From positions 2,028,277-2,069,990 of the forward strand of contig FN649740.1 in NCBI GenBank assembly GCA_000310025.1: 41,714 nt of DNA, written 5' to 3'. Below, piece by piece: positions 10,006 through 23,208 of this stretch. The number at the start of each line of letters is the position of its first letter. Position 1 is the stretch's first letter. The notes beneath the pieces are model-generated. The model was not told the DNA's origin. It was given only the letters and a program-made list of their open reading frames with translations, and made no database searches. Source of the stretch: Ectocarpus siliculosus. Its lineage: Eukaryota; Sar; Phaeophyceae; Ectocarpales; Ectocarpaceae. The position numbers and the translations under genes are program-made.

Positions 10006-11816
10006 TCCGGCCAGTTGTAAGCCGTCATTCTGTCAACAACATGAGCAAAAACTTGTCAGCACAAAAAGAAAACTACGTAGCACGAGGACGCGTACCGCAG
10101 CGGCATCGTAAGAAGCCCATGAATCACCCTAGCGGCTGCGATGCCCTCGACCGATTATTAATGACTTCAAACAAGCGCTTTTTCTTGTATCAAGCAATAT
10201 TTATCGATCGTTACCTAAATACAGGACCGTAGTCAACATGCTTTACAAATGTCCACAACTGTAGAAACGGACCGGTATATAAAACTCACGGGTCTGGCAT
10301 GCGCTCGCGGTACCGCCGCGGACCACCGTTCCTCGGCCACCGCGCCGCCAGGAAGTCCTCCGCCTGTGGCCATACCCTGTCCCAAATCACCCCTAGTTCT
10401 AGCAAACTGGTTGTGAGGAGGTTTAGCCTGATGACGAAGTGGTGCTGCCCCACACTTGTATGGCTTGGTGACACGACTCGGCTGGGCTCCATGAACGGCC
10501 CTCATTAACCCGAAGATGTGGAGGTCTTCTTCCGTCTCCACGACACCCTCGGCCGGTCTTGTCCAATTCAACTGCAAATTATTTTGAACGAGGACCAGCA
10601 AAACCAGGATGAGGTGCGAAAGTGCAGCTGTAGCAAGGAGGTGGTTGGAGATTTGACGACGGCTGGGGGCACCGAGTTATGGAAGACGGTAAGGCGTGTG
10701 TGGGTAGATTTGTGTACGTTCGTCGTCACGTCTGGTCGGTTCGAGAGTTTCCACCTATTCATGTTCAACGCTACAGCCGCCCGTCCGTGTGGTCATAGAG
10801 AAGGAAGGAAAATATAGGTAGATGTGGCGAGACCATATTTTGCCGATGGTGATACGCAAATGCAGGAGGTCCGTAGTTTTTTTCGTAATTGATTCCAACC
10901 ACAGCAGGCACAGACACTATGTGTTCCGCACACTACAACGAAGGAACAAAGCAAGCAAAGCGCCGAACGCGCACAGCAGGTACGCGGTAGACAGCAGTCT
11001 CCTTGTACTATTTCACAGGCTGGACAAAATGCTGTTGATATTGCTGTAGGTTGTGTGTGTGCACGCGCGACAATCTGGACTAGGTGCAATCGGGCGGTTG
11101 AAAGTTTTCTTCAAGACTGGACGAGCAACGCACTCTCAATGGCACCCATGCGTCGAGCTTTCGATCAAACGCGTATTATTATGTATTCATGTGCGGCAGC
11201 ACCTTGCGTCCGCCCAATCGATTGATTCCCAGCAATGGAGCTACAACACAAGAGCGCGATTGAATACATCGCATCACCTGGGCATACCCAAACGGCTTCC
11301 AGGCCAACCAGTCAGCGAGTCCCAAGCGTCCGGGGAGCTGGAGGTCGTGAATATCTGATCGCCATCGACATCGGCGGTTCATGTTGATCGTCAACAACTT
11401 CCTTTGAGGGCTGGGCTAAAGTGTGTGGAGAGGCGACGAACGAATGAACCACCTTGTCAATCGATCACCACGAAGATCAATGGGTTGTGGAAGGAGGGGG
11501 AGTGATGTTTAGACGGAATATTTTCCAAAAAACGGGCTCCGTAGGGAGGTGATCGTTATCCTCGCTCGCTCAAACCGACTTTCTCTCCCGAAACCGTTGG
11601 GGTTTCTGCGAAACGATACGTCAGATGGTACCGCATTAAAAAACCTTCGATTCGACGTAACCCCCATCTCGCCCCTCTCGGCCGGAACATGCATGTGTAC
11701 CGGCCTGCAGCAGTCACTTGCAGCGCGGTGGCACATGTCAGTGGTCAACGTCCATCCTCTGTCCCCGTCTTGCTTCCTGTGCCGTTGTCACGTGACCTCG
11801 CACCTCTCCACGGACC
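10006..11816. other. Upstream region between divergent genes
   Basis: It lies between the minus-strand Gln/His-rich gene and the plus-strand mARC gene, so it probably holds both promoters. A minus-strand ORF at 10233-10601 (122 aa) has no recognisable motif and no clear splice partners; I leave it uncalled. Confidence 0.4.
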
Positions 11817-14800
11817 ATGGATTTGCTCGAGAAGCTCGTTGGTGAAGGCACGGGTGGTTTGATCCTGTGCGGGGCGTTGTTGGTGCTGGGAACCTGCGTC
11901 TTGCCGATGTGCGCCGGGATGCGCGTGCCGCGCCAAGACGGCGAGAAGTGTCGCCCAGACGAGCCTCACGAGAGTGAGTATTGCGGTTAGGGTAGCTTAC
12001 CTGCACCTCTGTGCTGCTCTGGAAGCAGCTAGTCTGTACCTAGAGCTACAGCAGTAAAGTGGCAGCTTGCTGCTTTGTCCCGCAGTACAGAACACCGCAA
12101 TGTTTTCGCCCGCGTGCCGTTAGCATGTTTATCGTCAAACAAACACAGCACAGCTGCCCTGTCTTGCGTTAACAAACAGATCGCCTAGTGTGTTAAATGG
12201 CCGTATGTCGTCGTCGGTCGTGCTGGCATACACGGATATAGGTGGCCCACACTGCCACACCGCTGATGGTCTCGTCTACCGTAGGTTGCGTAAGATACCA
12301 CACCCCCTGGACCGATTTTCAGAGCTTCCTTGCTTTGCAGCAAAACAGCGATGGTGCCGGAAATGGCGGCGTTGGAACTGCCTCGTCGAGCGCTTTCCGC
12401 AAATGCGTTATTGACGGTGGCATCCCCTTCGTCGTGGAGTAGTCAAGCTTTGAAATTCGGTCCAGGGGATATTACATCTTATGCAACCTAAGGGACACGA
12501 CCTCTCGTGCCACTGCTCTTGTGTGCTCGCTTGGAATACCACCTCCGAGGTAGATATGTCGTACCTGGTGTGTAGCTGGCTTCAATCACACAGCACGTGC
12601 CTCCCCGCTTGCGCTCCCTTTGTTTCGGTCCATTCCTCCCCCCAAAAAAACATGATTGCATGACAACAAGCAGTTCCAGCCAAGGCCAAGATTACCTCGC
12701 TCCGCGTCTACCCCGTGAAGTCTTGCGCCGGGCACGAGGTGCAGCAGGCCTCTCTGGGAGACCGTGGCCTCGAGATGGACAGGCAATGGATGATCGTCGA
12801 CGGGCGCGGGCGTTTCATGTCCCAGAGGCGCTTTTCCAAGCTGGCGCTCATATCACCGTCTCTACCTAAGACCAAAGACGAGGTGGGTGCGGTGAGGATG
12901 ACGGTGAAAGCGTCCGTACGATGTGTGAGCAATCAGTCAGTAATCGGTGTTGTTGTGGGTTGTTTTGTTCGGCAGCCTTCCTTGCGGCGAGGACGGTATG
13001 CATGCGGTTAACATGTGAGATGACACGCATCGGCCGTTTGTAGCAGCACTCTTACGACGGCGAATAGCCGGAGCTAGCTAGGAATGCCACGAGTGTGTTT
13101 CCTGCCGTATCGTTGGCAAGATGAAGAGAAGGCATATGGTTAACTACGCGTGCCGTACCGTCGGCAAGATGAAGAGAGGCAGATGGTTAACTACGCGTGA
13201 CAGAGCGATCGATAATCGCGTTGAAGACATTCGCAAGTTCTCGCAAATCTCACAAGTCAGGCCAAAGTCTGTTTGTCGAATTCGTAGTACAGGTATGCGA
13301 TGCTCGCAAACTCTACGCCAAGTAGGTGACAAACACAACACGCTTGACACATGCAACGGAGCCTATCGCACTGCTCATCGCACCAACCACCTCCAACGAT
13401 ACTACACCGCTCGCCTCGCGTCCCTCCAACGAATCATGGCCCTCCTTTGTTCTCACCAAAACGTCAACAACAAAAAAAATAGCCCCTAGTTCTGTCTGCG
13501 CCGGGGGTGGCCTCTCTGGAGGTGCCGGTGGTGCGCAAGGTCGGTGCCGGCGGCCCAGCGGCAGGCGGAGAGCTTGTCGAAGTCGGGGTTTGGAAGGACA
13601 CGTGCCAAGCGATCGACCAGGGGGACGCCGCAGCTTCGTGGTTGCAAGCTTTCTTGGGAGTGGTGAGTCGAATGAGGGAAAACAGGGTGCTCCGGGTGTG
13701 TGTGTGTGTGTGTGTGTGTGGTAACGGCAAAGAAACGTTTTGGCTTCGACTAGCAGCCCTCTATTTATTGTTGAAAGCATCCGAAGGTTTGGGGCGAAAT
13801 GAATCCTAGGAGATAGTGCTGTTGAGATAGTGCTGTTGCAGGGTTAAACCTTTTGGGGAGGGGCACAGCAGTACGGATCAAGGTTTGGGTCCGGGGGTGG
13901 GCATCTGCCGGACAAGTGCAATCGCGCGATTGCTGTACTGGCGTACTCATGGGGACAGATCTGAAAGCGACATGGTTGTTTCGACACACCCCGTCTGAAG
14001 TGCTGCGTCAACTGCAGAGGTAATTGCTCAAGCTTGGCGGTGGTGTTTCTCTAGCACTCTGCGTCGAAGGTGGTGTCGGACGCCTTTGCCTGCGAGCATT
14101 TTAGACACAAGCCTCCCCCTTTCTCCCCGCCCTGGTTCATCAGTCTCTCCCCAAGCTCCTGAGCCACACGCGGCTGCGCGAAAAAGGAAGGCACACAGAT
14201 AGACAGATAGATCACACGTTCACCGACCACGGTGTGGTGGCCGTACCAGACCAACACGTACATAATACGTGGTCGTCGCTGCGCGTGAATGCATGTGTCA
14301 TCCATCTATCCTCTTTTTGTCGCGGTCTGCTTCCCTCAGTTCCAGATCACACAAGCTTCCTCTCCTCCATATTTTTTGCCTCTTTTAAACTATGGACACC
14401 GCTCGTTCCACGTGCCGAATACATGCTCATGCGGTCTGAGTGTGTATAGGACAACTTGAGGCTGGTTCGGATGAAGGACGGCTTCGTGCGGCCGACCGAT
14501 CCCGGCTACGGGACCGGCTTCCGCACCGGCTTCGCCGACGGCTTCCCCATGCTCCTGGTGGCGGAAGAATCCCTGGAAGAGCTCAACTCGAGAATAGCTG
14601 CGACGGGGGACGGCGAGCAGGCCGCCGTCGGTATGGACCGATTTCGACCGAAGTAAGTGCCCACGAGAAACGTGTGTCCAGAATTTGAGAAGGTAGATCC
14701 ATAAGGGAAGATACAGTGGGGCCCTTTTTCTGTGGCATGGTGTTCGGTCGAGCACCAAGTGGGGGCCGCACGTTTACGGTTGGCGTGAGCCTATGCATTG

Positions 14801-16235
14801 TTCGCCCCCAAAGGTTGTTTCTGCTCTGGCTGCTGCCGCTGCGACGAAGAGTATGTCGTTTTCGTTTTTTTTACGCGTCTTTCGTGAGAGTGTACGTGCT
14901 TTGTAGCGTGGTCTCATGGCCGGTGTTTTCCGCGGTTCGCCTGCTCTGGTGTTGGTGTATTGATTTGAAGCCATATAATAGTGCGCCAGTAGACTTTTGT
15001 CGTCCATCGTGCATCCCTCCCGTACATCGTGTTTCGCGATATACTGTAGTTGGCACGGTTCTGTCGCGACGAACGCGGTTCTAGGGACATCATACACTAA
15101 TGTGTCGCTACTATAATGGGAACATCATCACACTGCTGTGGTTCCGCGTCTAGGAACACCGGTTCACTACTACGGTTACGGGTTCGAACATTTTTTTTTC
15201 GTCGTCGACTCTCTCTTTTCGGGGGCCACCAATGTCTCGTTTCTCCCTCCTGATGTCCTCTGCGTTGCATTGCCATCCTTCTCTCCTCTGTTTCTTATTT
15301 TGTCCGCGTGCGCGCACGCCCGCCCTTCGCTGTCGGTGTGTCCTGTGTCGGGGGCACTTGCTTGCCGCACTACACAGCATCGTGGTGCGAGGGTGGGGCC
15401 CCTTCGCCGAGGACGACTGGACCAAGATCAGGGTCGGCAGGATCGGCATGCGCACCCCGAAGCCGTGCAGCCGGTGCCAGATACCCGGCATCAACCAGAG
15501 CACCCTCGAGGTTCGAAAAGAGCCCAGGCAGACTCTGGACACTTTCCGGTGCGAGTTTTGTTTTGTACAAATCGTTGTTGTACCTCTATCTCGTTTCTAG
15601 ACCGCCTGGTGTTCCAGCGTGTGCATTCTTCGGCCATGGTTTTGGAAACCTTCGGGGGCTACGGAGACCCCTTTCTCTTCCGTCTGTGGGCAGCATTTTT
15701 CGCCTCTGCGTTGGCCGAACAGCTCTCCGGTCGCGCTGGTGCTGCCGTCTTGCCACGACAGCAGTCAGTAGTAAGGACTTATCCACCACGTTCGGTCGGG
15801 GATTTGTATCATGAAAGTGTGCTGCAATAGCCCCCCACACGACTGCACAGCCCTTGTTGCGTCGTTTACCGCTCATCCCCGCGGGTCCCACATGGCTGTT
15901 CCTCCCGACAAAATGATATTCCTTCCACAGCCTTTTTCAGGGTCTGCAGGCAATACGATCCTGCCCTTTCTGTCTCCGCCCTGCCTCGTTTCCCCGCCTT
16001 TTTTTCCCCTGCGATCCGTGTTTACCCAAAAACTGTTGCGTTCGCTTTCTTTTTTCCCCTGCATGGCAATAAAAAAAGAACCGGGTCTCACGTTGCCCGG
16101 TGGAACGAGAAGTGGTCGAAGGACGTTTTCTTCGGCATGAACGTGCTGCACGAGTCCACGGGCGTGCTGCGCGTGGGCAACGACGTCGACGTCTTGAGAG
16201 CGGCGTCCAAGGCGAGCGCCAAGAAAACGCAATAA
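11817..16235 (+). CDS. MARC: mARC-type MOSC-domain molybdenum enzyme
   Basis: Six exons join in frame to 358 aa: 11817-11973, 12674-12882, 13483-13662, 14450-14652, 15378-15548 and 16079-16235 (TAA). Residues ~14-35 form a hydrophobic anchor (GLILCGALLVLGTCVLPM), as in mARC proteins, which sit on mitochondrial membranes in animals. Then comes the MOSC N-terminal barrel (ITSLRVYPVKSCAGHEV, LEMDRQWMIVD, FMSQR) and the catalytic MOSC domain: VGVWKDTCQAIDQGDAAASW, RFRPNIVV, then KPCSRC at residues 278-283. The Cys pair C280/C283 lies where mARC places its molybdenum-ligating Cys. The end (VFFGMN, LRVGNDVDVL) is also typical. Known mARCs take electrons from cytochrome b5 and its reductase to reduce N-hydroxylated compounds. 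Exon 2 could extend 21 bases to 12903, also in frame. A competing acceptor at 15940 would insert a non-homologous, stop-containing stretch, so I reject it. Confidence 0.93.
12279..12494. repeat. MITE-like element in mARC intron 1
   Basis: Inverted ends at 12279-12320 and 12452-12494 share AGGTTGC, TAAGAT and CCCCTGGACCGA in the same order; about 31 of 38 aligned bases match by eye. The interior (for example CTCGTCGAGCGCTTTCC and CCTTCGTCGTGGA) is homologous to the element at 23209-23452. Non-coding; fits a non-autonomous DNA transposon of ~216 bp. Confidence 0.7.
13696..13720 (+). repeat. (GT)n microsatellite
   Basis: GT run in mARC intron 3. Confidence 0.95.
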
Positions 16236-16236
16236 A
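16231..16236 (+). terminator. AATAAA overlapping the mARC stop codon
   Basis: The hexamer AATAAA spans the final CAA-TAA codons of mARC and is followed at once by a GT run and 13 Gs. It matches the canonical polyadenylation signal, but a signal this close to the stop would leave a very short 3' UTR, and many protists do not rely on it. The match may be fortuitous. Confidence 0.25.
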
Positions 16237-16263
16237 GTGTGTGTGTGTGTGGGGGGGGGGGGG
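16237..16263 (+). repeat. (GT)n plus G13 tract after mARC stop
   Basis: A GT dinucleotide run passes directly into a run of at least 13 Gs, starting one base after the TAA stop. Confidence 0.9.
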
Positions 16264-17826
16264 ACCAACCACTACCAGCAGCGGTGCCCCCGAGCATCTC
16301 GAATGAGGGCAGGCGTGCTGGGATGCTGCATGTACCAAGGAGGCGGCACGCAGTTTTCTGATTGGTCAATACGGTGTACAACTCTACAAGAATTGCTTGA
16401 TGTTGGGAGGGCGGATGCGGTTTGGTAAGGAGGCGCGCGATAGGTTGGTCCGCCGCTGCGGTGCCTTTTAACCACGCCGTCGTAGCACAGGCCGTAAGCC
16501 CGGCGCCTCCCACATACCGCACATGGGAGGCGTTATGAACAAGCGGTGTTGATTTTCTTGAGGAGGGAAGAGTACGGACGGTTTTCAAACATGGTTTTCG
16601 TCTGACCGACTACGAACTCAAGACCGGGCGTCATCTTCCAAGCAAGCTGGCAGGAATTGCTCGTTGGTGCTCACGCGACTCTGTTTCATTGACAACGGCA
16701 GTGTACCGAAACTCTCCAAAAGATCAGGCAACATTTTCCCCAGCTGCCACCCGGGTTCATGAATTTGGATTGTGAAGGACTCCGGGTAGCAAGGTTATTG
16801 CCGGGGATAAGATAGGTGGGTTTCGAGACCCCAAAATGTCGGCTGTATGTTAGTGTCCCCTTTCCACCGAGGACCGAACCACCGATTGGCTAGGGGGGGG
16901 GCGCGAAGAACGGACGGAATGAGACGGTGTGGCCCCTGATTAACCTTGGTGGGTACGCGAGAATAGCAACACTCTAGCTCTCCACACTACTATTATACCC
17001 CTTTTGGCAGGTATTCAATTTGATGAGAGAAGCCGGAAGCAGGTAAACAGACGGACATTTAATGTAGTGGGAAAAATTGGCGGGCAAGAGCCGGTGAGGG
17101 AGTCGTCGAGGGGCAACTTAGCGTCAAAGGAGAGCCAAGAGAGGCACACTTGCCGACTCGATTCCGTCGGGCAGGGAAATGGCAAGGAAGGATGAAACGA
17201 CGAGGGCAGTATCGACCGACCTTGTTATTTTTGAGGCAAGTGAAGGGGTTTGGTTTGCAGCAGGGGATCCAGTTCTGCCGAAGCGAGTTGAGGACAACAA
17301 ATCTTGGAAAAACACGCGCAAGTCGCAACAACCCCGTAAATCGATCGAACCGAGAGAGAGATTGAGAGTGTAGAGAGGGAGGGGGAAGAGCGAACGAAAA
17401 ATGTTATTATTTAGCTATTAATAACAGTTTTGTTCCTTCTGGAATGGTGCCACGCATAATGCTTGACAACAAAATTTCCACCCGTGTCACCTTAGTCACA
17501 CCGGCTGGTGACAAGAGAGAACCCTTGCCGCACTACATGACACGCGTGTCTGCATAGATAGCCAAACAAGACCACAACACTGACATGGGGCTTGGTACCC
17601 TGACGCAGGCACCTCGTAACGTACGCAGGGAAGAAGGGAAAGCGGAGGTATGTCAAGGCGCCGCTCTTCCGGCCATCTTCCGACCACACACAAACGTACC
17701 GCTCAATGCTCGTCCGGAGTCAGCCCTTAACAACGAAACAACACACAACGTTTCGACAAGGAACAGCGTAAACACCGCCGCAGCGGGGAGCAAATGCGCC
17801 CTCCACAAAAAAAAACTGTCACCCTT
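16264..17826. other. Intergenic stretch between convergent mARC and COQ3
   Basis: No exon or structured RNA supported. It holds the 3' UTRs of both convergent genes. A purine-rich stretch lies near 17340-17400 and a short A/T-rich one near 17400-17430. Confidence 0.4.
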
Positions 17827-20800
17827 TCACCCCGTTCCCCCACCCCCACGCAGAGCGGTCACAATGTAATTCACGTCCAAGTCCCCCGGGTTCTCCTTCC
17901 ATCTGCCCGACACCGGGTTGTACATCAACCCGCACGTCTCCACGAGCTCTCCTGGAAACCCGTGTGCCTGCAGCATCGCCGCGAGGTCCTCTGGGGGGAC
18001 AAACTTCCGCCAGTCGTGGGTCCCCACCGGCACGATGCCTGCCAGGTACTCCGCGCCCACGATCGCGAGCGCGAAGGACTGTGAGGTTGGGGGCGTTGGT
18101 GGGGGAAATGGGAAGCGAACGGTAACGGTTTGTTGTCGTTGTCGTTCAAGCCAAAATCTACGCGTGTTTCTCGACCCCCGTCGAAGTATCTCTTGTTTCG
18201 TGTCCCCCCTACCGGGAGCAACAGGCCCGCGGTCACACACTACCTCGAAAGGCACAAGTTTGGTTGTAGCAAGGACGGGCTTCGACGCTGCTGCTGGGTG
18301 ACTCTTTTGGTAATGTGTGCGCCTGAATAAGTAACTTTGAGGATGCTGCCTCCCTCGATGTTCATACGAGCGGTGAAAGCTTCCCAAACTGTAGTACCCC
18401 GAAAGACGCATGCATGCCGCGCCTTTCCGCAGCAACGGCGGATGCCAAAAATCTGAAGTACTTCTTTACAGAGACAAGACAATCGCGCCACCCCAAATAC
18501 GAGGCACCAGGCACATGAAGCAGCACGCGTTCACAGGTAGTGTGCTGGGATGTGAGGAACTCATGCTCAGGAGACCTACCTTAGCGGTTCGGTTGATCGT
18601 CGACATGGCCAGCATCCCCCCGGGCCGTGTCAGGCTTGCCAAGGACGACACGAAACCGGCGGGGTCTTCCACGTGCTCGATCACCTCCAGCGATGTAACC
18701 AGGTCGAACTGCTCTCCTGTATGTACGTGTGTCCGCGCAATTTGGGTTTGTCGATAGCACCTCTCTCGTTTTGCATCAAGGGGTCGCCTTGGTCTTCAGA
18801 CCGGCAACTTCAGGTTGGAAGCACGCCAAAAGCGCCTGAAACTCCGGTGACGCGCTCTATCTAGACGCACCTGGGCGTGTAAATACACGACACTCCGACA
18901 CGAAAGCTAAAAAAAATACGCCTTGAGCTGCTACTACACCCAGCAACAGCGATCGAACGGGAGGGGGTAAAAACACACGATTGCGACCACTGTAAAGCTA
19001 GCGTTTGACGGTGATATAGTACACGCTTGCTCAACCACAAACACGGTCGCGAAAGCTAGCCCCTGTTGTCGACTGATTCCTACTTAAAGGATTGCTAAAG
19101 CTTAGGTCGGACCTTGAACAGACTAGAAAACCAAATCCATAATTCAGAGGAACCTTGCCCACCCGCATCAACAGATCAGGAACGCACCTCGATTCTCCAG
19201 CTCTTCTGCGGTCGTGGCCTCGTAGCGGATCGTCCGAGTCAGCGGATCGCCTTGGGCGTGCGCAGATGCCACGGCCACGTTCTCTGGCGACGGGTCAACC
19301 CCCACCACCTCTGCCCCAAGCCGCGCCAAAGACTGTTTCGAGGTGGAGAGAAGAAAAGGGGGCGCACGAAGACAGACGAGACGGAGAGGGAATAGGAAGA
19401 GGAGGAGCGTTGCTCGCGCTTCGTCAACTCGCCACGTGAAGTGAGGAGTGGGTGGCGCCCACGTAAGTAGCTCTTGCATATGAACTGGCGCCGAAGGATG
19501 ACCGGAGCAATCACGTCTTGGCGATCACGCTGGCGAATGATATTCTATGCCATCTCATCGACAAAAAAAAATCACGTGCGGTAGCCAAGCAAATATGCCC
19601 GTGTATTGAAGGTTTTCTACCCACCATAACGTGGCGCCATCTACCAGTTTTAGCAACTACAATACAGCAGGGTCATGACGTGTGCCGGAGTCGTGCGGCA
19701 ATAAACTATGTTGGACAATCGTTCAAAAGAGATCGTTGCCAGATGTCAGCCAATCTGTTCTAGAACACGTGGAACCCCCCATCCCCCCCCACCGACACAA
19801 ACGAATTCGCATCTATGTTTGAAAACCAGGGAACCTTGCGGATATTCACAATTCACCTCTCTAACCTAACCGAACTACACGTCTGAACGTCTGCGGGAAA
19901 ACATCGCGGGCGGGCGACCTATTCTCGCCTCGCAAACCACCAGACACACGCCACACCACGCACACCTCGCTCAGCAGCCCCCCGCCGCACCCGACGTCCA
20001 GCGCACGGAGCCCGGCTAGCGGCGTCGCAGACCCCCAGTGCGGCGAAGCCTCGGGCAGCGACGAACCCACCTGCCTGTTCCGTTTCCATGGTCAGCAGTA
20101 CACACGAGGGTTCAGCAGCACGCACGAGTCCGAGAGCGGGAGGCGGAGGGACACCGCGCGAGAACAGAAAGCAACACCGGCAAGGGCTGATCATGGTTTT
20201 GCGACGCGAAGGTCGAGCGAGGTCGCGCGTGTACACGAAGGTGGGAGGTGGTGGCGCCACCGGGCCACAATACGGTGCGCGCGGATACGGGATGGTCGGC
20301 GCGAGGAAATGTGGTGGAGTACGGTTCCCCGGAACGGGAAGATGGGAAAATGAGACCTGTGGTAATATCCGAGAGAAAGAAGAGCATTGGTGGTCGCGTT
20401 TTGTCCCGTGCCACGTTGGACATTCAAGTCTGTGTTCCGACGAGGCTAGAAAAGTGTGCCGAAAATCCTGTGTAGTTTACCCTGAACCAGACTCTTCTGC
20501 TGCCTGCCTTGCAGTTCAGAAGAAAGTTGCCACACAATCAACGCCCGTCTTGAAACTCAAGGTATTCCAGAGAAACTCGCCCGAAAATTCTGTAGCCGTT
20601 CTGTTGTACGCTGAGCTGTGCGTACCTGACAATGTACTGCACGCGCGTCACATTCATGGAGTGCAGCGGCCCGGCTCCTTGCCTGGAAGCCGGGTTCCAC
20701 CACTCCCTGCGTAACGTCAAGGTCACGAATAGACGTGAGAGAGGAGGAAACGGCAACGTCAGGGTACAGCGTTGCGGGTGACGGCGCGTGGGAGATGCGC

Positions 20801-22211
20801 TGTACTATCTTGCGGAAACTCGTTGGGATGGCGCTATCGTCAGAAGGCGATCGGCCGGCGGTTGACGAATTCGGCCCGGCGGCGCACCACAGATCGTTAA
20901 TGAACCAGCCGCTGTGAATCCCTTGACCCCTCTGGGGCTGCCCTACTTACCTTCCCGCTGGACTGTGCTATCAAATAATTCATTTCCGCTTTTCCATCAT
21001 AATAGTGCCAGAAAGCGAGACGTACAGACAGGTGGGCCGGGCAGGAAGTTATTCAGAGGCGGTGCCAACAGCCCGCGACAGGCTGATGGAGTCGCATAGG
21101 TTCGTTAGGATTCTACCGAGTTGTTGTGCTATCGTTCGGCGCACAGCCCTTTATGGTTCATGCCTTCCACCATTCTTTTTCAAGGCATTCCTAAATCCTT
21201 ACTCGCAAAACGGTCACCAAGCGCCGCTTCATGCCCCCGGGGACAATATGCACCGTCGGTATCCGTTCGGGCTACCTTATAGAGCTCCTGAGAGATACGC
21301 ACGTCAACATGACATACCACGCCGGGGCAGCAACCTCTGCCGGCATCTGCTGCTGCTGCTGCTGCTGTGTGTAGCGTGCTTCGAGAAGCAGTGCGCCGTT
21401 ATCACGTGGGGCGTGTGTGAAAGCAAACGAGCGTGGTGAGCAGATACTGTTGTGAGAAGCAACTGAGCAGCAGCAACATGTTTGGCCATATCGCATGCAT
21501 ACCACCCACCCGCTTCTAAGACTACGGTTTGGCGCACTGTCTACGCGACAAGCACTGGACTGCAAACAAAAACAACAACTCAAAATACGATCCATCACTA
21601 TTTACCACTTGTCAGTAAAAACACACGGAGTAGAAGCAAGGTTAAACTACAGTCTACACCTCACCCGGGATCCAGCGTTACCACAGGGAAGCTAATGTGT
21701 AACTGTAGTCTGTAGAGCAGTTCTACGCGGGTACAAGGAAACATGTACGATTGAGCACATGGCGTGCGCTGCCACACTACACCACTCAATCGAATGGCGT
21801 GGTTGACAGTTTTGACGTATGCGATTCTTCGCACTTCGTACTCCCCACAGTAGGGCTACTGCTGCTGACTATGACACGCACCACCTTCTCCTCACTATCC
21901 TGGATCATCCTCTGGTCCTACACGCATACTACAGCAGTACAGCAGAGGTGCTCCTCAGCTCACTTCTCAAGGTGGCGAAATTTCTCGAGCTCTTCTTCGC
22001 TGATATTGGCCCTGCTGTGCCGTGATTCTCTTATTCCTTCTGTTCCTTCTTGTCCTGTACCCGCCTTATCTTCGGCTACCCCTTCTCCTGCCTGAGTAGA
22101 GTGTGCCGAGGGAGTGCTGTACGGGAAGCTTGGTGTGTGCCGAGTCTGTTGCAGCGCCGCCCATGGACGGAGTTTCCGAGGACAGCTGCATCGCCACAAC
22201 AGCCGGTGCAT
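17827..22211 (-). CDS. COQ3: Ubiquinone biosynthesis O-methyltransferase COQ3/UbiG
   Basis: Six exons, in transcript order 22211-21964, 20706-20626, 20074-19966, 19332-19188, 18716-18580 and 18078-17827, give exactly 972 nt including the TGA (323 aa), all on GT-AG borders. COQ3 O-methylates hydroxylated polyprenyl-benzene intermediates, using S-adenosylmethionine, at two steps of ubiquinone synthesis on the matrix side of the inner membrane. The first ~45 residues are Arg/Ser/Trp-rich without acidic residues (HRLLWRCSCPRKLRPWAAL), a mitochondrial-type presequence. Family signatures follow: ISEEELEKFRHLEKEWWNP, then GPLHSMNVTRVQYI, SAM motif I ALDVGCGGGLLSE (134-146), the acidic ribose-binding VVGVD (Asp159), FDLVTSLEVIEHVEDP (198-213), LTRPGGMLAMSTINRT, and the C-terminal GTHDWRKFVPPEDLAAML and GLMYNP. 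The typical A-s-x-WWD is here E-K-E-WWN. It is nested among no other genes and convergent with mARC. Confidence 0.96.
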
Positions 22212-23208
22212 AGCGGAGCGCAAGAAAACCGCACAACCTTTCCCTGGTTATCCCCGACGGCGGCACGCACTTTCCCAGTCTACCGGGCTGTGTGGGTTAT
22301 GGGTTATGGGCTCTGGGCTCCGGTAGGTTTTTTAGAAAGGTTTTCCGAGGTTCGAGACTTCCCGAAGCGACACCAGACATTCCGCGCGTGACGTCATACC
22401 CCGATACCCAGAGTTCTCCTGGTTCCTTGTTCCCGCCCTCCTCACACTTTCGTCTAGTCCACGGCCGTGAGCTCAGCATGAAGGTAGTGTGCACCGGGTT
22501 GTTGTTATTGATCTGGCAAGCGCCTAGTGTTCGCATCCATGGAGCAGGTAGCGTATGTCGTGCGTGGCGGTTACTGCTTTGTGATCTGTGCGCCTCGCAT
22601 GTTGCACCGCCGTTTTTGTACACAGTGGTTGGTGATTCGTCTACAGCAGTGTGCGAAACAGGTTCTCGTGTCCCGTCGCTTTTCGCGCTCTTTCTGTCTG
22701 GTGTGCTCGTTGACTCCTGAGCGACCGACGATAACTTTTCTCGGGGGCTAGTGGCATAGAACACTTGAGCGACGCACGAGCGTGTACTTTCAATCGGGAG
22801 CAACGTCGGGCTATTTTAAGAGCCGAAATTGCACCTACCTGCTTCTTCTCGGAAAGGCCCACGCGAAGGAGAGATTCCGGGCGGAAATCGTCCCGCACAC
22901 ATCACGTCGATGTTACAGTAGTAGTTAGCATCCACAACGGGTGACTGCAATGACCCCTCAACAGCAGTATGTACGAGCCCGGCCACTGCCGCTTCTTCTT
23001 CTCAAGCCTAACACGCGCTCATGATGAATGATGACAAGGTTCGGTCCGCCAAACAAATTGATCATGAGGTTCGCTCACCCACCCAGAAGTTGATTCCCTT
23101 GTCCCTCACATCTGGTGATGGGAAAGTGCGGGCTAGCGCAGAGGTTTGTTGGTTTCGCGCCCCTCGGAGCAATTGCACCGGGTGGGTCCAAACCGAAAGA
23201 ACGACATA
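22212..23208. other. COQ3 upstream region
   Basis: No exon supported. A short direct repeat of GGGTTATG with GGGCTCTGGGCTCC lies at about 22293-22320. One exact copy of ACAGCAGTA near 22960 and a partial copy, CTACAGCAGTG, near 22641 belong to the dispersed motif family. The COQ3 promoter should lie in the left part. Confidence 0.35.

Noticed and set aside
15941-16060. Extra mARC exon reading VCRQYDP after exon 5
   Set aside because: It superficially resembles the YRQCDP of animal mARC, but runs into non-homologous sequence and a stop. Direct splicing of exon 5 to 16079 keeps the frame and restores the family's C-terminus.
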